A stretch of DNA of 64,000 bases from Owenia fusiformis. Taxonomy: Eukaryota > Annelida > Polychaeta > Sabellida > Oweniidae. This document shows, in pieces, positions 36,956 through 46,675 of this stretch; position 1 is the stretch's first letter; the number at the start of each line of letters is the position of its first letter. The stretch spans positions 25,283,564-25,347,563 of the forward strand of contig CAIIXF020000007.1 in NCBI GenBank assembly GCA_903813345.2, given 5' to 3'. Below the pieces are notes generated by a model that saw only the letters and a program-made list of their open reading frames with translations, searched no databases and was not told where the DNA came from. Both the position numbers and the translations under genes were made by a program.

Positions 36956-38006
36956 CAGTGTGTCGGATAAGCGGTCGCCATTCGCCAAATGCCATCAGAA
37001 AATACATCTGGCGAACAGTTTTAATGGAGCACTTGCCATAGTGGCGATCTGGGATCAAATCAGACTTGAAAACCCGAAGATAATGGCATATTTCTGCCGA
37101 GGAACTCACCGAGATCGAAAATCCAGAACATCCGGATATTCCTTCTTCATCGATCCCGAAACGTTTTCTATTGTGGATTCTGATTGGCCGTGCTCTCGAC
37201 TTCTTTATTCGAGAGTTCTGATTGGTCGAAGAGATCATATATATGCGCATAAAAACTGCGCAGAAGATATCGCCGAAAAAATCTTTTTAAACTCGGGACA
37301 TTTCCTTCTTCAATCATCAAAATATTGGTTTAGTATAATGTAGAAAGCACCAAATGATAGATATTTATCGTGATGATGCACTGAATTACAAAATGTGCCA
37401 CTTTTTCCGCATTTTAGTGTAAGTAATGATGAAGTACTCTATTATCGCCCACTGATTTCTTTCGGAAAATATTTTTTCTGTGTGTTCGGTAATAATACTT
37501 GGTTATTCCTTGATTTTTCTTGAACTTTGTGAAGCGGGGTGAATGGTTATTAGGGGGTCGGCGCTAAAAACGGCAATTACTGTTACTAAGCAACGTGTAT
37601 TTTTTGTTCTTCATTAATTTTTCTGTGTAGATCTATATATAGGGCCTAAAATTTGACTTTTATGAGGAATATCATGCTCAGCTTGCACAAAAGAGGTTCT
37701 AAATATCAATAATTTTCTGGAGGGGGAATGCTACCACCCCCCTACCCCAGTCCGTGATACATTTTTAATAATCATCATATCATAGTGTTATTATTAGGAA
37801 ATTAAATGATACTTTGATATAGTTGGATGCACAAGTTTGACAAATTGCAGATTCTTTACCTTTTTAGATAAAATAAATGATTTTCGTAAAAATTTGCGAT
37901 GTTAGCGTAATTTTATACTGGCTAGTGAAAAATCTGTTTGGCCAGTGGTATCTGAAATCCAGTGGCCAAAATGGCTACCAGAAAAAAATCCTTATCTGAC
38001 ACACTG
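36956..38006. mobile_element. 1.05-kb DNA element with TAACA target duplication
   Basis: Termini CAGTGTGTCGGATAAG and CTTATCTGACACACTG are inverted copies with one mismatch, followed inside by GCCATT-GCCA blocks. TAACA is duplicated at 36951-36955 and 38007-38011. The flanks are both GTCAACAAACACTA-type minisatellite, so the element landed inside that array. Sequence near 37180-37260 has a CCAAT-type TGATTGG and a TATATATG box, promoter-like. A 127-codon plus-strand ORF (36960-37343) matches nothing I recognise. Confidence 0.82.
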
Positions 38007-38011
38007 TAACA

Positions 38012-38260
38012 TTATAGAAAAGTCAACAAACACTTTAACACTACATATTGTCAATTAACATGATACAAAATTGAACACAAACATAAATAAATCAACAAAC
38101 ATTATACATAAATCAACAAACACTACACAGAAGTCAACAAACCTATATAGAAGTCAACAAACACTTACATTATATATAAGTCAACAAACACTTTAATAAG
38201 TCAACAAACACTACATAGAAGTCAACAATCACTATGTATAAATCAACAAAAATTAATTCA
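38012..38260. repeat. GTCAACAAACAC minisatellite
   Basis: Degenerate tandem units of about 20-25 bp with core AGTCAACAAACACTACATA. Part of the array continues left of the inserted element at about 36920-36955. Confidence 0.8.
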
Positions 38261-38782
38261 ATTTCTCCTTAGCTGTAGTCTCTGAACCCCCAAAGCACTT
38301 TTTATAACATTATGTGAACTTGCCACATTGACTGAACCAAGAGTTCATAAATACCATTTTATTAGACAGTTAAAAATATTCATTTAACTATATAAAATCT
38401 AAATCACTGGCTCGTCATTTAAATCTTACTAAAAGAAATTTATTACAAAAAACAATGATTTAGATCAGTTTATGCATAAAAACAAAAGTCAGGGAGAAAA
38501 AGGTCAGACATTTTGAATCGAAAATTACATGTGAATTCCGATATCCCTAATCAGAGAATATGAAAAAGAATGATAATGAATCGTTATTTAGATTATGATT
38601 GAATTATAGAAGACAGTCAATAACTAGGTATTGTATTATTGACATTTCAGAATTGATATGGTTTATATATTACTATAATGATCAACTACACAATAAATAT
38701 AACATTATGTACATATGATTATATACAACTAACTCAAGAATCAAATTGACAGTCTTTCGTTAATATTATAAAGATGTTATAA

Positions 38783-38925
38783 TAGTACAATAACGTCATT
38801 TCAAAAGGGAAATATAGTAAATATATATTTCTGCGGGCAATATAGTGAAATATTGGACCTTGGACCTCCGGCCCTCGGTCCAATATTTCACTATATTGCC
38901 CTTCGAAATGACGTTATTGCACTAT
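38783..38925. mobile_element. Nested palindromic element
   Basis: Outer arms (TAGTACAATAACGTCATTTC and its near complement ending at 38925) enclose a perfect 25-bp inner stem, 38835-38859 with 38877-38901, around a 17-base loop. The GC-rich loop (GGACCTCCGGCCCTC) contrasts with the AT-rich surroundings. Confidence 0.85.
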
Positions 38926-39944
38926 TGACCGGCAATATGGCCCGCCAATATGACGTCACATACTGCTAAGGACGATAGAGTAAAATAAATGCCTCCTAAA
39001 CAAGCACTAATACCCCTAGAACAGGCCCGGTAAGGTGGTAATAATATAATATAATTCAATTACATATACTATATCTTAGATTAATATATGAATGAACACT
39101 TACCGATTTTCTGTAAATTTACACATACCGTTGTGTAACTTAGAAGGTAAATTAAAATCAGATATGAATTTTTAATATTCCACAAAATACTGTTTAATCC
39201 TAATTTTTTTAGCTTGTTCTCTGGCAATCTGGCTTGATAGTAATTAGTTAACAACGAAACTACTGATTTTTTCACAGTCTTTAGGTCAATGTCAAAATGA
39301 ACTTCAAACATATAACACCTGTCGAAATGATTACATTTCAAATTTAAATTATGAAGAAAATCATGTAACAATAGAGAAATTGGCATGAAATTGAGAGAAT
39401 GAAATTATGTCAATTCTTGTACATAATTATAATAATAAAAACGGGGAGAAATTGTGATATTTATAAAATTTTAGGGAGAAATTGAGTTTAACGATTATTT
39501 TACAAGGGACAGATCAATTATTGATTGGCGTTTGAATCATGGGAAGATAATTGAACAGTCGTGTATTTGTTTTGCGTCATGTTAGCCACAACACTCTACA
39601 TGCACATAGACATGTACAGCCTAGCGTCCATTTCACAATCTCTCCCATACATATAACCTCTTCTCTCGGTCAAGGGTTTAGATAATCACATTTTTTTCTT
39701 TAAAACTTGAACGAAGTATATGATTTTTTGGTATTTCTGTACAATTTAGAGTGTTAACTACATGCTTGTTTACTTTATTTTTTGAAAAGTCCTCTCTTTA
39801 CCACTATATTTTACATTTGAAAACATAACCATAATTTCCCAATAACCACATTTTGCATGGCGTTCGATATATAGGTAGGTGTTTTAATATGATCATTTTA
39901 ACTTGTTCGATAGATTAAGCATACATAATATCATTTACTTAGAG

Positions 39945-40056
39945 GTTATGTCACTATGACGTGAAATATGCCTGAGTTCTCCCAATATAGGCCGACCTTG
40001 GGAGGCTCTATATTTGGGCAAGAACAAAGGCATATTTCACGTCATAGTGACATAAC
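39945..40056. mobile_element. Perfect 28-bp inverted repeat element
   Basis: 39945-39972 and 40029-40056 are exact reverse complements, beginning GTTATGTCACTATGACGTGA. The 56-base loop has its own partial pairing (CCCAATATAG with CTATATTTGGG). Perfect arms suggest recent origin or gene conversion. Confidence 0.88.
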
Positions 40057-40589
40057 TGATGTATTACATGCCTTTGTTCCCATGGTTACTTTGTATCAAT
40101 GACGTGACGTCATGATATTTTCATGGTTATTAAAGAAATCTAATATCAAAACGAGGTAAGCGGGCTATATCGGGGTAATCGGGCAATATCGGTGGATATA
40201 GCTCGCTAACTTTCCCATTGACTTCCATACAAATGCTTCGCTAGGTATGTAATACTACATCATATTGCCTATATGTGATTTGAGTTTTATATTTCTTTAA
40301 ATAAATTTAATTCAAAAGGTTAACTAAGTGCAGCAATTGAGAAATTAAATAAATATAAAACAGTTTCTGGTTTCTATCTCAAAATGAGGCAATCCCCTTT
40401 TAAATTATTTATTATTCCATGATCACATTTTACATGATATCATATGAGAAGGGCACCATTATGAAGATCCCAATGCCTGAAATGTTTTTTTGAATAATGT
40501 TTTTAACCCAAATCAAGGGTTTTAAGTCATTCCAGGAGTTTTTTACAATCCAGACAATTAAATTAGGCTCGTTATTTAATTAAAGATGC

Positions 40590-41747
40590 AGACCCCTAGC
40601 CAGCGTTTGCCAAGGGGGGTTTACTTAAAAAAAGTCCAGGTGGTTAACATTTGACAATATTGGCCCAAAATCATTTGAAAAGTGCTGAGAATGTTGAAAA
40701 ACTGCATGATTTGGAAAGAATGTTAGGCTGGGATGGGGGGGGGGTTTGCTCATATCCCCTGAACAACACCTTGGCTATAGGCCTGGGAGGCAACCTTTTA
40801 AGACTTATTTCTATTTCAAGTTTTGCTAAATAAAGATGAGTAAATGCGGACCTAACGATGACAAATCATAATACTAATACCTATACTACCCTGAAGCCAA
40901 GATACGTGTTATTACTCCCATCTGATGAAAACAGATTTACAGTTATGATACTGATAAGATCTACCCTTTGCATTCGTTTGACTTCACTTCTTAAAAGAGA
41001 GCTTCGTCTTCACTCTTTCAAACTAAAATAAACCTGTGAACTCACCGCGCCAATCAGTGTTCGTCGGCCTAATTTGACCGACGTTCTATATATGGTTATT
41101 CCTTCTGACGTCATCGTTGAGCCCGAAATTGACCAATGACATGCGCATATTTAATTAGAACGCATTTGGCGTATGTTTCTTCAAGCTCGCCGATTGGTGG
41201 AAGAAAGGTCAGCGCGTAAGTCAAAAGTGATTTATTACCCAAACTGTCACCGGTACCCGTCGTGGGGGCGGGGCCACTAAACTGTAATATGGTCTCTCCT
41301 AGGCAGAGTGTAGTTTAACTAGACTCTGCACGCAGGGTAGATAAGATCCTAATGACCCTTTAAGTAGCTACCATGGTCATTAAATTAATGGGAATTTCAG
41401 GCCCGAAGCCAGGATTTACAAGGGGGGAGCGGTTTTACAAAAGGAGCAGCTTTTTCCATGGGGAGGAGCTTTTTGACATTTTTGGCAAAAAAATCATGTG
41501 AAAGTGCTCAAAATGATGAAAAACTGCAAGATTTTGAAGCGGGACGCCCTCCTAGCTACCGGCCTGAATTTGCATATAAATAAATGCTATCTGATTGGGT
41601 AGGGCTAGATCCAGGCCCGTAACCCATAGCCAGTGGGGTCAGCTTTCAAAATTATGTAATTTTCCCCATTCTGTGCATATCTCAAGTGATTTTGGGACAA
41701 AGTTGTCAAATGTGACTCACCCTTGGCAAACTTGACTACAGGCCTGA
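40590..41747. repeat. Cluster of Family-B MITEs (AGGCCCGTAGCCAGG)
   Basis: Three related copies lie at about 40590-40790, 41398-41574 and 41613-41747. The middle copy has clear inverted ends, TCAGGCCCGAAGCCAGGA and TCCTAGCTACCGGCCTGA. Shared interior text includes a G-run, TTTTGACA-TTTTGG and AATGATGAAAAACTGCA. More copies or fragments: about 30195-30345 (-), 42366, 51780-51885. Confidence 0.7.
40962..41339. mobile_element. MITE with 9-bp target duplication, copy 1
   Basis: TACCCTTTGCATTCG on the left and TGCACGCAGGGTA on the right have short inverted ends (TACCC/GGGTA). GATAAGATC is directly repeated at 40953-40961 and 41340-41348. The interior looks like a promoter: GCGCCAATCAG, TCTATATATGG, TGACGTCA, and GGGGGCGGGGCC. 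No ORF. A second copy lies inverted at 63075-63443. A 9-bp duplication suits Mutator-like transposition (inference). Confidence 0.9.
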
Positions 41748-44229
41748 GATCTGTTCCTCGAGAGTTTAGTTTTAAAGATGCAAAATTAAACTCTTTAAAA
41801 GGGTATACTGCACTCTGAGATAAAAACCTTTAGTTTTCTAGTTGACAGATGTTGTTGAAAGGGAGATAACGTCCCAAGACAAAAATATCATGATTGACAT
41901 TTTTTAAGGGAAAATACCATGAAAAATAGTAGAATCAGCAAGGAATAACATAAACAGATATGTAGTTAACAATAACAAATATATTGAAAGGTCGAAATTA
42001 TTTTGTTAGTTCAGCTTTTAGAGGAAAAATTAGAACAAGCATGACCAAAAAGAGGAATATTCAGACATGGGCAACGGTGACTTTAATTGTTTTACCAAAG
42101 GCAAGGTTAAAAGGTATAACAACACATATGCATGTAGGACAAACTAAAAATGATGATATATTATAAAATGTTTATTTTTATTTAATATTTCAAGAATAGA
42201 AACTTGATTAAACTGGTCCAAAGATCAAGTTCAATGACCGTCAACACATCAAGAGATTTCAAAAAGCCTTGACAGACTAGAGTCATTAACATTGATTATT
42301 AAAAACCCATATGAATTCTGGATACCTATTGGCTTATCTATGGTCACATGATATAAACTAGATCATGCCCGTAGCCAGAGGGTCGGTATGTTAAACAAAA
42401 CACAAAGCCTCCGAAACTTGTCAGTGGACAGAATATTTCTACTCAGTCGGGAAAAATATTTTGCGTTATCTCCCTCTATGGCAGTCACTATTTATATACT
42501 AACATAATAACTAGTAATACTGTACTCCTGGTTAATTTCACAAGTTTTAATTTCGCGAATTTTGAAAAAAACGAATTTGTGGCTTTTTAATTTCGCGAAT
42601 TTTACTTACTACTATGTCATCTTGGTCAACGACGAGCTGGACCTATTAAAATATTGCATCTATACTGCATTCAGCTTAACAATATAAGCACATGTATACA
42701 ACAATATTTTGCATTATCTCCTTCCATGGCAGTCACTATTTGTACACTAACATAACTAATATAGTATTAGAGCCATTTAGAGGGAGTCCTATTAAAACAT
42801 TGCATCTCTACTGCATTCAGCATAACAATATAAGAATACAATAAAAATGCTACTAATCTAAAACATTATAAGGAAGCACTTTAGTATAACTCAGAATGTA
42901 ACATGACATTTATGATTCATTCATTTATCATTAATTTAATGAGATTTTCCTTGAGTTTTTCCCTAAACTCTATCTTTTTTCTGGAACACAAAGATACGTG
43001 TAGGCATGTAGTGTCTGGCATTTCTATAAAATCAAGAGTGTTAATGAACTCCATGCCACTGTTTACTTTCACTGTTTAAAAAGAGTTAGAATTCGCATCT
43101 AGTGAAGAGATTTCACTGCTAGCCTTCAAGTTCTGGGGTTGTCTACTTTATTCTTTGCTGATTCTACACTTATCCACTCTATTTTTATTTTAAAACATGT
43201 CCTGAGACAATTTTTCATGGGAAGGCTTCTTCAGTGTTCAGTAGATAATTGGATATACATGTGCAGTCATTATGAATTTATAACAATCATCTCATTTAGA
43301 TTAATGAAGCAAATAACTAACTTACAGAATATGGATTCAGGAATTAATTTATTGTGTAAGGTTATAGCATATGTAAATCATAATGAATTATATACTTGCC
43401 TTCAAAATTGAAAAATCTTCAATAAGTGAAAAGCAAAATACTTTGGCTAAAACTGTAAATCAATATCCCCTCCCCGGACTCCCTCCCTATTATATACGAT
43501 CGTACAAAGGAAACCAAATGAATAGAAATATTGCCAAAATTTTACAATATTATTCCCAAGATTACATGTATATAACAGCTGTAGTTGATTGGCAATTAAA
43601 TTCCAGTGACAGCTAGTATTGACAAGTATGTATCTGGTCTGTATTTTCTGTAGATGATTAACTCCAAGTGTTTCTTAAAATAACAACTCAAGTACAACAT
43701 ACTTGGTTAGTTATAAAAATCTTTCTTATCTAATGAAATAGGGGGAACACAGGAGCTTGATGCAAAACTGAATTGATGCATTGAATACTGAAAGGTGATT
43801 TTCCCTGACCTTGAGTTCTTCTGTTTTGCAACGAGCAACTTGCTCTGATGTAATAATGACTTTTCTTAATTTTGATGGGAGGAGTTATAACAAAATGTGA
43901 TGGTTATCATTATTGGCTATAGAGGAAAATGTTTCTTTTAATCATAATCATTAGTTGTCTTGGACATCTTGAAAAAGCTTTACACCATCTATATATATTT
44001 TCAATGGAAAATAATAGGTCCAAAGGATGATTCGGGAGAAAGACCAAAAGATTTTTGTTTAGGACCAAGAGTTTCTAGAACAAAACAATGAAAACATTGA
44101 TGATCATTCCAGTTCCCTTTTCCAGATTGAAAATACTTACGCAAAATAATTTAAACTTTTTCCAACGCTGTTTGCAAGAAGCAAGAGATACTATTTATAA
44201 TCCCTCTTATTCTCATGTCCAAACTGCGT
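41748..44229. other. Noncoding stretch with a partial duplication
   Basis: No gene supported. Core repeats are at 41918-41967 (-) and 43139-43200 (+). A block around 42445-42690 recurs at 42700-42840 (see separate entry). Small ORFs here are unsupported. Confidence 0.5.
42445..42840. repeat. Tandem duplication, one copy carrying a MITE fragment
   Basis: ATCTCCCTCTATGGCAGTCA (42467) recurs as ATCTCCTTCCATGGCAGTCA (42716), and GCATCTATACTGCATTCAGC recurs near 42797. In the first copy about 110 extra bases begin ATACTGTACTCCTGGTTAAT, the end of the MITE family seen at 58.2 kb. Confidence 0.75.
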
Positions 44230-45079
44230 CCCCCCATAAATGTGGGGATATTTTGATTTTTTTTTTATATTTAGGACATTTGTTTCTCAAAACAACCCCA
44301 CAAATTGATTCTTTGCGGATTTGCTAAAAAAAATCAAATTCTAGATATACATGTACATAGAATTTGTACTAATATTATTAGAATTTACTCACCTTTTTAC
44401 GTTTTTTGTATCGACAAGACATTAATTTTCACCATGCTACCAAATATAGCCCTCTAAGTGTTGTATTCATTCTTGTAATGACAATTTAATACGGATGACA
44501 GATATTTCTAAAAAAAATTTCAATTTTGTACTTTCGGGCATGCGCAGTCAATATTTTTTATCTAAATAACAAACTTCGCGTAAACACTAAATCCAAAAGT
44601 TAAAATAGAGGGAAATTTTGAAAAATGTTTTGGGGTGTATTAGAAGGACTTTCAACCTCAAGTTTGGCCGCTGTACCATCTATGGCCTTTGTGTTCCTGA
44701 ACTTAGACATAAGCAATAGTTTTGTTACTAATTTGACAGGTGATTTCGTTTGGCACTGTTAAGTTTCCCATCTACCACAAACTTCCTCCCACAATGCAAC
44801 GTGCGAAAAATCAAAAAATGCCCAAAATTTGAATAGATTTTGAGAGTCAAAGATTAAAGCAAATTGTTCAAGTTATAAAGCATCGTTTCATTGGAAAAAG
44901 AATCTCCTTCACAGAAGAGAAGAAAAAAGGTAAGGAAACTGCCGATATTGTCAGAGCTTGAATCTTCAAATCATATGAAAAGAACGCAATGAATCAAAGC
45001 CTTAAATTAGTGGGGTTACTTTGAGAAACAAATGTCCTAAATATAAAAAAAACTCAAAATAACCCCACATTTATGGGGG
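44230..45079. mobile_element. Element with about 72-bp terminal inverted repeats
   Basis: CCCCCCATAAATGTGGGG at the left pairs with CCCCACATTTATGGGGG at the right. Similarity continues through TATATTTAGGACATTTGTTT and a second CCCCAC. Arms are about 44230-44303 and 45008-45079. The interior has no protein. Confidence 0.82.
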
Positions 45080-45150
45080 TAAAACCGCAAAGTTTACTTC
45101 CTGCGAAAGCTATGTGGATTTTGATATAATAGCTTTCCCACGGAGCATTT

Positions 45151-45523
45151 GGACAGCTGAATGATTGTGACCTTTGAAATCGAATTAAGTCGATCAGCGG
45201 CTTACTTTTGGTCTCTAACTGTGTCTTCCATCAGCATCATCAATCCGTGCAAGTATTGGAGCGCTGAAATACTTCTTTTTCGATCAAGACTTGTAAATTG
45301 TTCATCGAGTGAATGTTTTTTCGAACCATTTCCAATATAGCGGTTTGCTAGGAGCGATATACGCAACAAATGAAATGAATTTTGAGAATGAGTTAGGTTC
45401 GGACAACCTCTTGCACGGAAGAATGATAATGATGTATGACATAGTTAGAGAACAAAAGTAAGCCGCTGGTCGACGCTGATCGACTTAATTTGTGTTTCAA
45501 AGGTCACTATTATTCAGCTGTCC
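45151..45523. mobile_element. Foldback element with 70-80-bp arms
   Basis: GGACAGCTGAATGATTGTGA at 45151 is inverted at the right end (ending GCTGTCC, 45523). The arms also share AATTAAGTCGATCAGCG and GCGGCTTACTTTTG. The right arm holds about 10 extra bases (GGTCGACGCT) relative to the left. Confidence 0.82.
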
Positions 45524-45790
45524 ATTTACCCGTTCGAGAGCCATAAGTTTCAAAATCTAACATGGGAGTAACGCGAAGTGACATTGAATAAATTTGAGTT
45601 ACACAATTTGTAAGCCCACATCTCCCAACTCCCAGTCCAAGTTTCCTCAAAGATTCATTGGTTTGGAAAATGATAATTGTGAATATGACAGTCATAACAG
45701 TTCTTCTATTGATCTCTGGTGATTCACATGTCCTATTCAGTTTTACTTCGGTCCAAAGCCTTCTCTATATTCCGGCTTTGAGGAGGAAGA

Positions 45791-46672
45791 TTGAGCTGCC
45801 TTAGTATTATAAATATTGTTGTGGGGCTTCCAACTCGCAAAAAGTTGCAGCCTAGTAAAAAACGCTATCGTGTGAGATCTTCGGAATCTATTAAAGGACA
45901 GATGCTCTCTAACCTGGACAGTGATGGCAGTGCCGAAGCCAGCTATAGTCACTCCTCTAGCAAAGGAAAGGGCGACAAAAATCTAGCGCACCTGTTCAAT
46001 GCCTTAGAGGAAAAACTGGATAGCGCATTTGAATCCAGATTTAACAAATTTGAAGTAATGATGGAGCGTATTATTGAGAAATCTGTTACCGCAGCTCTTA
46101 AATCAGCTAATAAGAAAATTGCTGAGCTCGAATCCTCTCATGCTTTACTTGAAAATAAATGCAAAGCGATGTCCGACCAAATAAAGCAGCTGACACTTGA
46201 GTCTAACCATTCTGCTCAATACTCTAGGAAGTCAACAGTTCGAATCCTGGGGATACCTGAAGCTGAGATTGGTGAACAGGAAAGCACTACCAAGTGTATT
46301 GAATCTGTCGTATCTACACTTAATGCCAAGCTGCCTAATATATCCACCGATGACATCGAAATTGCCCATCGTGTACCAGGCAGACGTGATCCTCAAATTA
46401 CAAGACCAAGATCTATGATTGTCAAATTTTTTGACCGCAAGACCAAGGATAACTTGATGAAAACCAAATCGAGGCTTAAAGGCTCCGGTATAGTTATGTT
46501 TGACGACCTTAGCCCGGGTAACAGACAGCTGCTGTACAACCTTAAACAGTATGAATGTATTGATCAGGCTTGGTCCAGTAATGGCAAGATCTTTGGAAAG
46601 TCCAAATCTGGTAGTATTAGAGTATTTACAGTTGTAGATGACTTATCTCTGCTTGGAGCAAAAGTAGAGTAA
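45791..46672 (+). CDS. LINE ORF1-like protein (coiled coil plus RRM-like)
   Basis: A continuous frame to the stop at 46672; the most likely ATG is at 45903 (Met-Leu-Ser-Asn-Leu-Asp), giving about 256 residues. Order: Ser/Lys-rich start, a heptad-like coiled coil through the Glu-Glu-Lys-Leu-Asp to Gln-Ile-Lys-Gln-Leu-Thr-Leu region, then Arg-Lys-Ser-Thr-Val-Arg-Ile-Leu-Gly-Ile-Pro-Glu, typical of the RNA-binding domain of L1-type ORF1p, and a C-terminal domain with Ile-Ala-His-Arg-Val-Pro-Gly and Ile-Val-Lys-Phe. Such proteins coat LINE RNA and act as chaperones in target-primed reverse transcription. No ORF2 follows; tandem repeats do, so the element is incomplete. The relation to the LINE fragment at 26.9 kb is unknown. 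Confidence 0.8.
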   Translation: MSCLSIINIVVGLPTRKKLQPSKKRYRVRSSESIKGQMLSNLDSDGSAEASYSHSSSKGKGDKNLAHLFNALEEKLDSAFESRFNKFEVMMERIIEKSVTAALKSANKKIAELESSHALLENKCKAMSDQIKQLTLESNHSAQYSRKSTVRILGIPEAEIGEQESTTKCIESVVSTLNAKLPNISTDDIEIAHRVPGRRDPQITRPRSMIVKFFDRKTKDNLMKTKSRLKGSGIVMFDDLSPGNRQLLYNLKQYECIDQAWSSNGKIFGKSKSGSIRVFTVVDDLSLLGAKVE

Positions 46673-46675
46673 CTA

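Larger units (their letters stand above)
38261..40961. other. Noncoding stretch with two perfect palindromes
   Basis: AT-rich with the palindromes at 38783-38925 and 39945-40056, a core repeat at 39760-39830, and a Family-B MITE at 40590-40790. A 101-codon minus ORF at 39081-39386 is not recognisable and has intron-like base use. Confidence 0.5.

Noticed and set aside
36942-37343. Overlapping 102- and 127-codon ORFs on opposite strands
   Set aside because: Not annotated as genes: no recognisable domain, both start at the transposon end. The plus-strand one is kept only as an open question.
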